Positions 1-12,762 of a DNA stretch of 64,000 bases are shown piece by piece. The stretch is from NCBI GenBank assembly GCA_964007475.1, contig OZ023274.1:70567303-70631302 (forward strand), written 5' to 3'. Positions within the stretch are counted from its first letter, which is position 1. Every line of letters begins with the position of its first letter. The notes beneath the pieces were generated by a model. That model had not been told where the DNA came from and made no database searches. It worked only from the letters and a program-made list of their open reading frames with translations. Source of the stretch: Hybos culiciformis. Taxonomy: Eukaryota; Arthropoda; Insecta; Diptera; Hybotidae. A program made the translations under genes and the position numbers.

Positions 1-1659
1 AATCTTCTTAGTTTTATTTTTATATTTTATATACAGTATAATGTAGGTACAAAAAAAAACTACAATAAACTTTACGATCAAATAAAATATAAAAGGCTTA
101 AGTGAAACAAATTGCAATTTGGCATTAAACAGCATTTGAAACTAAATTTTAATAATGTGGTCACGTTTTTCGAATATATGTGTAAAAAAATATAAAAATA
201 TTTATTGTATTAACTTAAGAACTTAACTTTAAGATAGTGTACACTACATGCACATAAACATTATATCCTTCCAAAAACAAATGTTTTTATGAACTTACCA
301 AAACCAGCTGTCATCTTAGATGTTATTATTTATTGATAAGAATTTGTAATGTTAACAAAAATTTTTTCTTAAAATTTTTTTAATCGATCCAGAATTAAAA
401 AAAAAACAAAAAAAAATTTTTTTTACTCAAAAATAAATATATTTTTCTAAAAGACAATATTATGTTTATAAATCTTTCAGGAGTGCCATCTTCGTAGATG
501 TGCAATTTTATTTATAATTTTATTTATTTTCATCTCGGTAAGTCAAATTCTTATCACCTTAGCGTTATGGCTGTTTTAATAATTGAAATAATATCTGCTT
601 ATTTAAAGCTATGCCTTTGTTAAAAAAAAAAGTTTTTATTTATTATACATTTATTTTCTTTTTGTTTTTTATTAATGCTTGTGGTTAATCCATTTCGTGT
701 TTAAAAAGCAAGAATAAAATATGCACACTAAAGTTATTATATGTATTTGAATGATATCTTACATTATACATTATTCAAAAAGGATTGCAAAAATTAATGT
801 ATGGTATACAAAGGGTCTGAATAGCAATAGCTAAATAACATTAAAATTGCAATCTAGGTTTGGAATCAACCATAAATTAGTACAAATGACATGTTTTTTA
901 AGAATGATGATCTTTTGAACTTTTATTTCTAACATACTTTCTGTAGAAGTGCAGTGGTCTCTACTAGATTTTTTACGAATTCACATCATCAAAAAAAAAA
1001 GTTATGTATGAAAATGTATGTAGGTGTCAGTAATTTGAATTAAAAAAAAAATTCCTATAAAAAATTTATAATTTTGGGAATAGATTTCTATAAATTTTCA
1101 ATTCAAATTAATGTTTTTCTTTTTGCCTGAATTGAATTAATCTTCTATTTCTATATTATGTATACAAAATATTTTTTTTTTTTAATGAGTTTATGACGTT
1201 TTGTACGCAGAAGAAAAAACTCTTAAATGTTTTTCGAATTTCAAAACAACTTTAATTTTAATTTTGGAATCGTTGATTCTGTTAAATATTTATTTTATTT
1301 TATATAGTTTTTTTTTTTTTTTATATAAATAAACATTGTTTACATATTGTATACATAGATTCATAAAAAATATATGCCTTGTTAATTTAAAGATTCTTCA
1401 GAAAAACATTTTTATTATTTTCCACAAGGGCAAATTCAAAATAGTCTGATTAAAAATTTTCATAAATTAATTTGAATAAATTTCGTGAACCAATTAAATG
1501 TAGAAAAAAAAAATAAAATAAAAAATTTAAATTCGCAAATATGGAAAATTCTGAGTTATTTTTTTTTTAAATTAAAAATAATTTTTAATAAAAACACCTT
1601 TTTTTTTTTTTTGGTTATTATTACACATAAAGCTAGAAAATATCATACCTGGAAAAAAT
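1..1659. other. No confident gene, left edge
   Basis: Very AT-rich sequence with long A and T runs. Apart from the possible mini-exon at 481-537 I see no coding exon, RNA gene or recognisable mobile element. Confidence 0.6.
481..537 (+). other. Possible internal mini-exon, unassigned
   Basis: A stretch bounded by an AG acceptor (479-480, after a weak pyrimidine run) and a consensus donor GTAAGT (538-543). It is open in one frame for 19 codons and encodes a short basic then hydrophobic peptide (HLRRCAILFIILFIFIS). It could be an exon of a gene that starts outside the window, or chance. No partner exon is visible. Confidence 0.2.
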
Positions 1660-1810
1660 ATGGATAGAAATAGTACAATTTTTTTTAATTATTCCTATAA
1701 AAAAGGTCATATTACATTTTTTATTTTATTTATTGTAATTTTATTTTTGATATTTTCTTTTTTGAGAGAAATATTGTGTAATAAATCACGAAAAATTAAT
1801 ATTAAACAAA
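1660..1810 (+). CDS. Candidate outlying variable first exon
   Basis: An ATG opens a 59-codon frame: Asn/Ser-containing N terminus, a hydrophobic segment at about residues 18-34, then basic residues (FLREILCNKSRK). This is the organisation of the short variable exons far downstream. A GT at 1811-1812 would end the exon after one base of codon 51, the phase required by the constant exon, but the donor (AAA then GTGTAC) is weak. The frame otherwise ends at TGA 1837-1839, so it could also be a stand-alone small ORF or chance. It would be the most distal first exon of the locus. Confidence 0.3.
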
Positions 1811-1839
1811 GTGTACCTAATTTGGAACAAAATTTATGA

Positions 1840-4390
1840 TATTTTCATCTTATTTTGAGAAATATACATACAATGTATATTATGTATTTATCCAGTTGTC
1901 ATATAAATCAAATTTGCGTGACCAGTAAGTAAAATTTTCATGTTAATAAGCATAAATCAGAAAAAAATATTTCAATTTTAAAACAAAAAAATTCTTGTTA
2001 ATATACACGAATAATCAAAATATGTTCCGTGGAATAATGATTTTTCGTTGAAGGCCAACACGGTTTTAATGGACATCGAATTCCAAAGTTTAAGTTAAAT
2101 GAAATACATACTCTAAAATATATATTTTTTTCAAATCCTCCGTAAAGAACCCTGTGTTCAAGAAATTAATTTGCAGTCACAGATAAGTCACATGGGTTTC
2201 AGTACAAATACTGCAAATATTATGAAAAACTTAATTGATTAAATTATTGGCTTTGCTTTGAAATAAAAATACTTAGGTGCAATGAAATTCCAGCATTATG
2301 CTGCCACAAAATCGAATTACTATTCATTCATTATTTTAATCCTTGAATGAATTTCAGAAAAATATATTTTGTATATTTTAAATAATTCAACCATATTTCA
2401 TTTGTGAAAACAAAATTTGTTTCTGTCTAGAATTCTTAATTTTGAGAACTGTTTTCGATCCAAAAAATTTGGGAAACGCTGCACTATAATAATATATTGA
2501 AGGACGACATTTATGTATTTCTAATTCATTATAAAAATTCTCGCTAATTTTCAGAAAAATTAATGTATAGGTACATAAAATTCCATAATATTTAAATTAT
2601 GTGTATTTATATCCTTGGACATATGTATTGTCATCAAAGTATATATAACTTTGTCCAGAGCATGAAAACAGAATGGGTGGAACAATTATTTATCATTTTA
2701 AAATAAAATAGCATAACTATTCATATTCACTTTAATATAATTTCATACATATCTACATAAATGGTTACGTATAAGTTTATTGAAATAATGGTATTTTTAC
2801 TATGTAACAAATGCCATTGATTATTCTGGATATGAAAATAAATAAAAAATTATTGAATAACGTACAATTGACCGAGTCTTGCTTGTTAATTTTTTACTAG
2901 AAATTTTAACAAATTTTTTTGAGTGGAAAATTTAATCACACGATTCACTAAACAGTAAATATGTTTAAATTTTAATTCAATTTTATATACATCTCGAATA
3001 CGAGTGTATTTTATTGCAGTTGAAAACATTTAACATCAAGCATTTAAGAGGAAATAGTTATTTCCTATTTCAAATGCAGTTCAAATTTTTTTCCTTAAAT
3101 TTGTGTTTTTGATTCTAAGAGAAAACTATAAAAAAATATGATTATGTCATTTAATTCAAGGGAAATGGTAATTTGCTAAGATTTATTTTTATTTTTAGTT
3201 AAGATTATAGGAATATGTACAACAACAACATGTATGTACGTTCATCTTTAGAACTTTTATAACTAACATCAATTTACTTAAGGCATCTCCTTATTCATTT
3301 CAAACATTAAAAATGGAGATAAATACTTATAAAATATAGTTATGTAGTGTTTATTGTAGGAAGAAGAAGAAAAAATGTTTATCACAATCACCGTACATTG
3401 TGTATGCACATAATGTGCATGTATAAATATTACATAAACAACACAACATTTAGCCTTTTATGAATCTATTAATTTGTATCTTTTTCTTGTTCATGTTACA
3501 GTAGGTAGATATTCTAACGACTAGCATTCCAAATCACACCATATTCGTCGTTAATATTGATGGATATATGCATGTATGTCTCAATGACTTCTGCCATTAT
3601 TTAAATTAATAAATAATAAAAGTAATTTTTTTCATATGAAAAAATTTAAATGAATTCTGATGAACACTATTATGTGGACAGACAGATGTTAATTAGAACA
3701 ATCTAAAAAACAAAGGTTGGTTGCTAATGTTAGCAAAACAAACGCTGATTGTAATATATCAACCAAATTCATTAAAAGAGATTACTAAGCATTTTCCAAC
3801 CCAATACGAGAAACTTTTTTAAAAAATAACTACTTCTCTTCTAAATATAAGAAAATTCAAAATCATTCAATTTTAACCGTGAAGAATTTTCCATCCAAGA
3901 CAAAATATACGTGGGCATAAGATGTAAGAAGTGCAACTTCACAAAATAAAATCTTGCTTATTAAATAATTTCTAATTTATATGTTCTAATTTATCTTGAA
4001 CTTGGCTTTATTGGTCAAAATTATATAATAATGTTGAAGGCTCAAATCTTCAATTTATTATAAATCTTTAATTTTTATGTACCAAAATGCATTTTCCTTT
4101 CAAATAATAACGAAAATAATTTCAAATTTCATCCTTTTTATAAATTTATAAATTTAAACAGTCATATTTTTATGTGGAAGCTTTCTTACCATAAAAAGCT
4201 CATAAATTACATTTTATTTTCCAAGCAAATAAAGCTGAGAAATCTGAAAAAAGGAAAACATAATTTATTACAACCATCAAATGAATAACTAAAATTATAA
4301 ATAAGATATACAATCTTAGATTTTTTTTTCAATCGATGACCGGAATTCATCATTAGACCGTTAAGTCAGCTTGAAGTCGTTTCGTGTCAT
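1840..4390. other. No gene seen
   Basis: AT-rich sequence with no frame longer than about 60 codons and no exon-like ATG, membrane segment and donor combination that I could find. No mobile element recognised. Confidence 0.6.
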
Positions 4391-4641
4391 ATTTGTTAAA
4401 CCCCACCTTATAACTTAATATAATATTCGTCATTTCATTAGTGTATTTTCAAGTTCATGCTCTTTATTTTTCAATCGAAAAAAGCTGGAAAATTATGAAA
4501 AAAAATACCAATACATTGAGCTTTTTAAATTAACTTGATATCGAAAACATTACAAACTTTTATTATTGTTAGTTAATTTAAAAACATCCGAACGTAAAGT
4601 TGTTCTTTATAAGCTTATTAATTTTGTTAAAAATAAAAATA

Positions 4642-5119
4642 ATGAACACAGGAAATAATATTTTTAATTTGACAAATTTCAATACAACACATCCGAAATC
4701 TTTTGAAGCAACAACTGACATATTTAGATTCGAAAATCCACATGTTAAACATGTTAATGAGCTTAAAGATATAGAAAAAGAAACTTGGGAACAACATCGA
4801 CATTATTTGGATACGTTAACATTACCGGGTGAACGCTTAGCGAGTTCATTTGATTCGATTAGTGAATACCAAAACTATCAAAATAATAAAAGACAACAAG
4901 ATGATTACTTGTCCGGCCTTCAGAATTCACATTCATTTAATTCCTATGATTATAAATCGAGCTCTAATAATTACCAAACAAAATCGAAATCAGTGCCTGT
5001 ATATCTGTATATTGGTTTCACTATTTTAATTATTGCTGTGATAATTGTAATAATTGTTCGTAACATAAAAAAACGAAGATATGAAACGATTCATCAGTAT
5101 CCTGCCATTTACAATCCTA
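4642..5119 (+). CDS. Variable first exon 1A (type 1)
   Basis: Encodes 159 residues plus one base. Order: Asn/Thr-rich N terminus with N-glycosylation-type sites (NLT, NTT), a conserved module at about 40-80 (Trp49, then RHYLD, LPG, ASSFDS and EYQ), a Ser/Asn/Tyr-rich linker, a membrane segment at about 118-139, then KKRRY at 143-147. The GTAAGT donor at 5120 is consensus and in phase 1. The first ATG of the frame is at 4642; the 14 codons before it contain no ATG and are probably 5' untranslated. No signal peptide is visible, so an N-outside signal-anchor topology is inferred. The block-B copy at 11429 is frameshifted, making this the only intact type 1. No known family recognised. Confidence 0.8.
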
Positions 5120-5239
5120 GTAAGTCAATCTTTTTTTTCCATCAAAATAATATGAGTTTTAAATTATATATTAAATCCTTGTGGCATTTTCATTTATCAT
5201 TTCAATATTTGTTAAACCGACTACTAAGGTTTGTTCGGT

Positions 5240-6322
5240 AAAGTAGAGAAATCTCCAGTGTACACAGTTTATGCTTACTAGAGCTAAATTAATACACCTA
5301 GGAGTTATTTTCTGTGCTGGAATTTTTATTATTACAGAAGTTTAGTATGTTGTAGAAATGTTTTGAAATGGAAAAAAAATAATAATTATTTAGTTTAAAA
5401 TCTGAGGAGATGTTTGAAAATAATTTGTTATCGCTAGTTGTGTAGAAAGGTAATATATATTTCTTTTCTTCGTTAAATTTACAATATGTATAAATGAAAA
5501 ACTTTATATTTCTGTCATTATGTCGAGAAAGTTCCGGAAGGTTACGGTCATTATCTAGAGAAAGACCCAAACTTTTTTCGTGTGTAGTTGCATGTACACA
5601 TCTTCGGCTATAAAACCCAAAGTTCGGAAACCTACGAGAATGCATTGATTACTAAACAAATTTTTATTAATATTTGAATATATTGAAGCTTATTTGAATA
5701 AATTTAATTTGTTGTTGTAATGCAATTTGCAGATCAAATTAAAAGCTATAAGGTGACAAAATTTTAAAACCGATATTATAAAGAGCGATAATAACAATAT
5801 ATTCGTAATCCTGTTGATCGTAATAATTACTACTATAAATGACTCTAAGAGTATATTAAACTCTAGACTAAACGGTCAAAGCACTCAGGTCAAAGCAGTA
5901 TATATTCCCACTAGCTACTATGTAATATTATAAAAAATTACAAACATTACAAGTTAATAAAAAAAAATATCTACACTATCTAGGCATACGTATGATTCAA
6001 AAATATAAACATATTTCAATTCTTTACACACTTCAATCAGACCTCTTTCCTAGTATACTCAGTGCGCACGCACATTTGAAATAATAATGAATTTATATGT
6101 AAAATTAACATGTGGTAAATCGGTATCATAAATTTATTGCGACCTGACTACATATAAGAAAAATTTTGTTAGTGGTTTATAAAAATTCATAGTATAAGTT
6201 TCATATAATTATATTTTTATATAGTTTCGGAATATAATATACAAAATAATTTTTAGAGAAAAACTTTCATTTAACTTTTGTTTGGTTCAATTCGCAAATT
6301 TTTTTTTAATAATTTGGGAAAT
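5240..6322. other. Intron/promoter interval between exons 1A and 2A
   Basis: Non-coding. Closely matches 11990-12762 in block B, with the copies differing mostly by substitutions and small indels. It should hold the promoter of exon 2A. A minus-strand open frame at 5298-5645 is not kept open in block B. Confidence 0.6.
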
Positions 6323-6746
6323 ATGTTTCACTTAGATAGTATTGCGGAAAAACAATATAAAGCCTTTGTGAAGCAACTCAAAGAGACCGAAAAACAATCT
6401 TGGAAAGAAAATCGACTTTTTTTAAATTCGATTCCACGACTGCCAGACCAATCCCAACCAATTGAATTCGATTCTTTTCAAGAATATGAAGATTCTCTGT
6501 CAAAATTTCGAAATGATTATTTTGAAACAACAACAACCACAGCTAGCTCTGATTATTCTTTTAACAACAACGATTACAATTTTAATTCACCTATTGAAAC
6601 GAGTCTTTCAGAATCAGAACATAGAATAAAATCAGGATCAACTGTTCTTTATGTTATGATCCCGGCTTTTATTTTGACCATTGCCGTTGCAGCTTTTTTG
6701 TATCGAAGTTTAAATAAGATGAAATATCATCAAGCACGAATTTTTG
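6323..6746 (+). CDS. Variable first exon 2A (type 2)
   Basis: Encodes 141 residues plus one base. The conserved module is at about 18-58: Trp27 in EKQSWKENR, then FDSFQEYE, with the PG element changed to LPDQ. A Thr run (FETTTTTASS) and Asn/Ser-rich linker follow, then a membrane segment at about 106-127 and the juxtamembrane sequence KMKYHQARIF. The donor GTAATT at 6747 is in phase 1. The frame extends upstream only through non-ATG codons, so ATG 6323 is chosen. The block-B copy has lost this ATG and gained stops, so this is the only intact type 2. Function unknown. Confidence 0.78.
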
Positions 6747-6759
6747 GTAATTATTATAA

Positions 6760-7910
6760 ACGAAAAATTTTTAATTATATAATTACATAATGTAGGAATT
6801 ATTAATTTAAATTAAACAAAAAATGTTTTCATAATTCTCCCCTTATTTCGGATTCTCGGGCGAACTTATAAGAGCCTAATAAAAACCAACTAATACAAAA
6901 AAACACATGTTTTTATATGTTTTATATGTATATTTTTATTGAGGCGGTAGATTAATATACTATGCGTATAACCTAATACAGTTATTTTAATAATACCAAG
7001 AAGATATTATATACTTCGAAAGTAAAAAATTAAAAAAAAAAACCAATATTTAAGAAAGTCTAGAGAGGAATAATAAATTTATGTTTTACTCACCAATATA
7101 TTAGCATCATAAAAAATTTTCAATGAAAGAAAAATAAATGTGTAGTGTAAGCAAAACATGATCATAGTATTTATTTATGAAAAATTAAAAACATTTCTAA
7201 AAATTGTGTAGTGGCTTTTTAGAATTTGTGTAACAAACTTTAAGTAAATTTATTTTAGCAATTCAGATATACATTTTTTTGTAATTTAAAAAGTATTTAA
7301 AGTATTTAAATAAACAAGAAATAACATTATATGGGTTAATATTAGATAATGGGACAATATGACCAAAAAATGTTGTGCCAAGTAATGATTTTATTATAGG
7401 CAATTATTGTACTTTTTGGTTAGGAAAATGTATTTTATGCATTCAAAACAATAATTTTCTTTAAATAATTTTTATTCTGAACTGCCTGATCTATAAATAT
7501 TATTATATTTTGGTTTTTCACAGGTAGATTTTAAATTTGACTATTTTTTGAAGACATTTCATTGATGTTTTCGTTTTTTTTACTAAGAATTCAATTTTTG
7601 AAATTCTCACAAACGCCTGAACAATCAAAACGACTCAAAAACCTAATTTCCGAGAAAAAACCGGGGGAATTATTGCCAGGGTAATGATTTTTTCACTATT
7701 TTCTTGATATTTTTAATAAAAATGCTGGAGAATGAAAACTCGTGGTGTGAGATAGCCAGAGTTATAATATTTGGGGTATTCTGGTCTAAATTTTCCTATT
7801 AAAACGGAAAAAAAGAAATATTTCATGAAAAGACATCGTTTTGTTCCGTATTTAATATTAATCCATATAAAATAAAGTAAGAAATTTTCTAACGCAAGTA
7901 AATTAGTATA
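6760..7910. other. Intron/promoter interval between exons 2A and 3A
   Basis: Non-coding. It matches block B around 13200-16559 once the SINE, hAT-like and small replacement insertions there are removed. The segments at 6951-7010 and 7085-7115 are empty sites for the SINE and hAT-like insertions. Confidence 0.65.
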
Positions 7911-8319
7911 ATGTCAAGAATAATTAGTAGTAGTACTACTACAATAGAACCAATAATAGATTGGGACCAAAAAGTAAAACAAATTGAAAAAGAATCCTGG
8001 GCAGAAACCAAGCATACTTTTGACTCATTTGGAATGCCTGGTGTACCAAAAGCAAACGGTTATGATTCATATGAAGAATATAGAAAATCTGCTGATGAAT
8101 ATCAAAAATTATACGAACATTTTTTTTCTCAATCGGAGACAACTACTTTTAGAAACTTTTATGCAGATATTGTGACAGAACAAAACAAAACAAAGGCCGG
8201 ACCAGGAGCAAAGCTGATTTTTGTTATGATACCAGTTTTTATTCTCATAATTGGTGTGGCAATATTTGCTTACAAATCTGTAAACAAAATGAGATATCGA
8301 CAAGTACCAATAAATTCGG
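7911..8319 (+). CDS. Variable first exon 3A (type 3)
   Basis: Encodes 136 residues plus one base. Begins with a Ser/Thr-rich run (ISSSTTTIEP), then the conserved module at about 22-60 (Trp30 in EKESWAETK, FDSFGMPG, YDSYEEY), a linker with ETTTF, a membrane segment at about 100-121 and a juxtamembrane MRYRQVPINS. The donor GTAATT at 8320 is in phase 1. A second type-3 exon at 16560 is also open but has lost most of the module. This is the only type for which both block copies remain open. Confidence 0.8.
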
Positions 8320-8359
8320 GTAATTATTTGAAATATTTTTCTTCTTCCCTTTGATGAAA

Positions 8360-9480
8360 TTTTTGTATTATTTTTAAACCACATAAAATTTAAGATTACA
8401 AGTAGGTATATATTTTTTTTTTAGAATAATTGAAATAATTGGTTTATATATTGATTCAATTATGTACTATCTCTGTATATACATACATATATGTGCTAGG
8501 AAACAGCATTATATTATTATTTTATTATTTTTTTAACCCTTACTTTTGATGATGTCAACGTTTATGTTAAAAAAGTTTAATTAAAAATATAACGTATATT
8601 GGCTACGCGGAATAAGTTATCTTTTATTAAACTTTTTTATTTTCTATTCTCTTTGTAAAAAAAATGAATATAAAAATATATAAAATTTCAATAACGAATA
8701 AAATGCGTAAATTAATCAGTGGTTCTTAAAATAGTGCTCAAGGGACTCAAAAATAATTTGAGTTTATTTTTTTTTTGCCAAAATTAAAAAACTTGGTAAT
8801 ATGACAGGTATCGATCTTCAACCAGCACAATATTATATGTCCTTTAGAATTCGATTCTAGTATTTAACGTATTCAAAGGCTACAATATAAATTTAAATTT
8901 ACTAATTTTTAATTAAAACTACTTGTTTTTATAATGACTTAATGACAACATATTTAAATCAATTATTTTTTATTAAAAAATCATGTTTAAAAATATGTTT
9001 AATTTCAAATGCGAGAATCATCAGTGCTAGTCGCAAAAGCGATCACGTTCTTACAGATTTAATAAAAAGCTGAGGAATATTGGTCATCAAAGAATGTTCA
9101 ATTTACAATCCAAAGTTTTACACTTTTCTAGGCATAATAACAGTTTTCAATGTATTTAAGTATTGTATCGCAGCAATATTTTATGTCCTTTTCTTTAGGC
9201 CTCTAGCATTCGATAGTTATTTTTAGGATATAGTCAATATTCTGAAAACTGTTAAATACAACTAACATTATTATAAATACCGGAAATTATAGTTTAAGAA
9301 TCCCTGCTCACCACACACAATCAAATCTTTCATGTATGTGTATGTGGAAGATAAAGATAACAAAATTTTCTCTTTTTTTCAAAAAATAGAATAAACTGTT
9401 AGTGTTTAGTGAACTTCATTCAATTAATTTCATATTTGGTAAAATAAATTAATAGTGAACGAAGAAAAGCGCTTAAAAAA
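8360..9480. other. Intron/promoter interval between exons 3A and 4A
   Basis: Non-coding; aligns with 16940-18466 in block B, where about 370 bases of extra sequence (around 16950-17300) are present. Just upstream of exon 4A is ACTTCATTCAATTAATTTC (about 9413-9431), an initiator-like stretch also found before the type-5 exons. Confidence 0.55.
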
Positions 9481-9955
9481 ATGGAAAATTATACAAATAC
9501 GATTCTATATCAATTCCACGATTTAATGTCAAATCTACGTAGTGAAACAGTAAAAAACGATTTATTTACAACGAATACCACTACAGCTACTGAAGATCCT
9601 CAGTATTATATAAATTTTGCTAATAGTTTGAAAGAAATTGAACAGGAATCTTGGAAACGAAATAGACATTTTTTCGATTCGATGCAAGAATACGAGGATG
9701 CTCGAAAAAAGCATGAGTATGAAATGAGATTTATCACAACGTATTCGCCTCCAATGCAAACGTATGAATACGTTCATCCAGATACCATTGGTCCACTTGT
9801 ATATAATAACAAGCGTACTCATAGTCCAAATCTGGATGGTAGTTGGATTGCTATAGGGTTGGTGTTCTTAATTTCAATCATAATTATCGTTGTTAGTTTT
9901 TTACTAAGAAGAAGACGATATCAGAAAATACCAACAGTTTCAACAATAGATTCTG
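9481..9955 (+). CDS. Variable first exon 4A (type 4)
   Basis: Encodes 158 residues plus one base. N terminus MENYTNTILYQFHDL is shared with type 5. A Thr-rich TTNTTTATEDP segment precedes the module at about 51-75 (Trp58 in EQESWKRNRHFFDS, then MQEYED). The block-B relative keeps a TLKTPGEPRASS stretch before FDSMQEYE that is absent here, so this exon carries an in-frame internal deletion. Membrane segment at about 121-142, then RRRRYQKIPTVSTIDS. The donor GTGAAT at 9956 is in phase 1. The frame reads only 3 codons past the donor. Only open type-4 copy. Confidence 0.8.
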
Positions 9956-10733
9956 GTGAATATATGTAGAAAAGAATTTTATTATCTTATTTTACATCTT
10001 GTTTTAAATTAAAAACATATATTTTTGTATAATAACTTGACTTTTAAATTATTTAGTTTAACAAAACTTTTAAATAACTTCTTATCGTTGTATAAATATA
10101 ATATTTTTAATCTTTTATGTTTTTATGTCAAAATTTTAGATTTATAGTTTTACATAGTTTTTTATTTAGTAGAGGTATTCTTAATTCTCATTAAAAAAGA
10201 ATTTTAATTTAATTTTATCAAAAATCAACTTTTTTAATGACTAATCGATTCGGAGAAACACACCAATAAATGCCATTTAAAAGACAATTGGATAAAGGAA
10301 AGCGTCAGGAATCTTCGTTAAAGTTCAGAAATCAGGGCAAAATTGCTATTTGTTATTAGAAAATCTGTTGTTTAATTTCAATAACGCATCTCGAAATAAC
10401 GATCACGAAAAGTAAAACGCGAACTACGAATTAAATAAACAGTCAACATTCCTATACACATAGATTTATTATAAACAACTCTAGATATGAAGTAGATAAA
10501 TACCGGAGAATATAGTTTAAGAATCTCTGCTTACCATACACAATCAAATCTTTCATGTATATATGTAGAATATATAGTGAAAACATTAGCTTTCATAAAT
10601 AGCATAAATAAATATTTTTCTCTCTTATTTAAAAATAAAATGAAAAATGTTAGTGTTTAACTAAACTTCATTCAGTTAATTTCATATTCGATAAAAGAAA
10701 TTCGGTTCAACAAAAAAAAAAACAACAAAAAAA

Positions 10734-11190
10734 AATAGAAAATTACAACAATACAAGTCTTTTTCGATTCCATGATTTAATGTCAGATCTATTTAATAAA
10801 ACAGAAAAATTAGATTTATTAACAACAAATACCGCTACAACCACTGAAGATCCTCATTATTATATAAATATAGTCAATAATTTAAATCACCTGGTGATCC
10901 TAGAGCCAGTTCATTCGATTCGAGGCAAGAATACGAGGATACTAAACAAAAGCATGCATATGAAATGAGATTTACCACAACTTATTCACCTCCAATACAT
11001 ACTTATGCTATGCACCTCCAATCCATTCTTATTCTATTCCTGATCCGGATACTATCCCACCACTCATACGTCATAATAATCGTAGTCTAAGTGTTTGTAT
11101 TTTTAATTGCAATCATAATTATTATTGTTGGTTTTATAGTAAGAAGAAAACGATATCACCAAATTCCAAGAACTTCAACATTTAATTAAT
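10734..11190 (+). pseudogene. Pseudo-exon 5A (decayed type 5)
   Basis: Closely related to the intact exon at 21789 but broken in several ways. The start ATG reads ATA. A deletion removes most of the conserved module including its Trp and shifts the frame. A second gap lies before the membrane region, and about 25 bases spanning the splice donor are missing (CTTCAACA runs straight into TTTAATTAATT). With neither start nor donor it cannot make the isoform, although a short frame persists at 10780-10968. Confidence 0.88.
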
Positions 11191-11428
11191 TAAAATAATA
11201 TTTAACATTGTTAAACCCTACCTTATAATTTAATATAATATTCGTCATTAGTGTAGTTTCAAGTTCATGCTCTTTATTTTTCAATCGAAAAAAGCTGGAA
11301 AATTATGAAAAAAAAATACCTACACATTGAGCTTTTTAATTAATTTTTAATTAAGTTAGTTAATTTAAAAACAACCGAACGTAAAGTTGTTCTTTATAAG
11401 CTTATTAATTTTGTTAAAAATTAAAATA

Positions 11429-11874
11429 ATGGAGACAGGAAATAATATTTTTAATTTGACATCTTTCAATACAACACATCCGAAATCTTTTGAAGCAACA
11501 ACTGACATATTTAGATCCGAAAATTCACATGTTAAACATGTTAATGAGCTTAAAGATATAGAAAAAGAAACTTGGGAACAACATCGACATTATTTGGATA
11601 CGTTAACATTACCGGGCGAGTTCATTTGATTCGATTAGTGAATACCAAAACTATCAAAATAATAAGAAACAAAAAGATGATTCCTTGTCCGATTCACATT
11701 CATTTAACTCCTATGATTATAAATCGAGCTCTAATAATTACCAAACAAAATCTCAATCAGTGCCTGCATATACGTACATTGGTTTCACTGTTTTAATTAT
11801 TGCTGCGATAATTGTAGTAATTGTTCCTAACATAAAAAAACGAAGATATGAAACGATTCATCAGTATAATCCTG
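11429..11874 (+). pseudogene. Pseudo-exon 1B (frameshifted type 1)
   Basis: Nearly identical to exon 1A including ATG and a GTAAGT donor (11875). Compared with 1A, 11 bases are missing near 11617, in the LPGERLASSFDS region, so the frame ends at TGA shortly after LPGE. The downstream part (SFDS through the membrane segment and KKRRYETIHQYN) continues open in another frame. The RNA could still be transcribed and spliced, but the protein would be truncated before the membrane span. A recent lesion, given the high identity elsewhere. Confidence 0.88.
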
Positions 11875-12762
11875 GTAAGTCAATCTTTTTTTTCCATTAA
11901 AAATGGTATGAGTTTTAAATTATACATGAAATCCTTGTGACATTTTCTTTTTGTCATTTCAATATTTGCTTAAACGACTACTAAGGTTTGTTCGATAAAG
12001 TAGAGAAATATCAAGAAACATTTTAATTACAGTGTACACTGCATCTACAAATCTTCGACTATACAACTCAAAGTTCGGAAACCTAATAGGGTGCATTGAT
12101 TACTAACAAATTTTTATTAATATTTGAGTATTTTGAAGCTTATTTGAATAAATTTAATTTCTTGTTGTAATGCAATTTGTAGATCAAATTGAAAGCAATA
12201 CAGTCACAAAATTTTAAAGCCGATATTGTAAAGAGCGATAATAACAATAAATTCGTAACCCTTTTGGTCGTAATAACTATAAATGACTCTAAAAGTATAT
12301 TCAACTCTAAACTAAACGGACAAAGCACTCAGGTCAAAGCAGTATATATACCTACTAACTACTTTGTAATACCGTATTATAAAAAATGGCAAACATTACA
12401 AGTTAATAAAAAAAAATACATGCACTATCTAGGCATATGTATGATTCAAAAATATATGCATATTTAAATTTTTTACACACATCAATCAGACGTCTTTCCT
12501 AGTATACTCAGTACATTTGAAATAATAATGAATTTATATGTAAAATTAACATGTGGTAAATCGGTATCATAAATTTATTGCGACCTGACTAAATATAAGA
12601 AAAATTATGTTAGTGGTTTATAAAAATTCATAGTATAAGTTTCATATAATTATATTTTTATATAGTTTCGGAATATAATATACAAAAACAATTTTTTTAG
12701 AAAAACTTCCATTTAACTTTTGTTTGGTTCAATTCGCAATTTTTTTTAATAATTTGAGAAAC

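Larger units (their letters stand above)
4391..11206 (+). repeat. Block A of tandem segmental duplication
   Basis: About 6.8 kb carrying five variable exons in the order type 1 to type 5. The same order, with strong similarity through exons and flanks, recurs at 11207-22370. The shared left edge is near TTGTTAAACCC (4393 and 11209). Types 1-4 are intact here and type 5 is decayed. Block A lacks the transposon insertions seen in block B, so it supplies the empty-site sequences for several of them. Confidence 0.85.

Noticed and set aside
5298..5645. Minus-strand frame of 115 codons
   Set aside because: Lies in the duplicated non-coding interval and is not kept open in the block-B copy; no domain, start context or splice partner.
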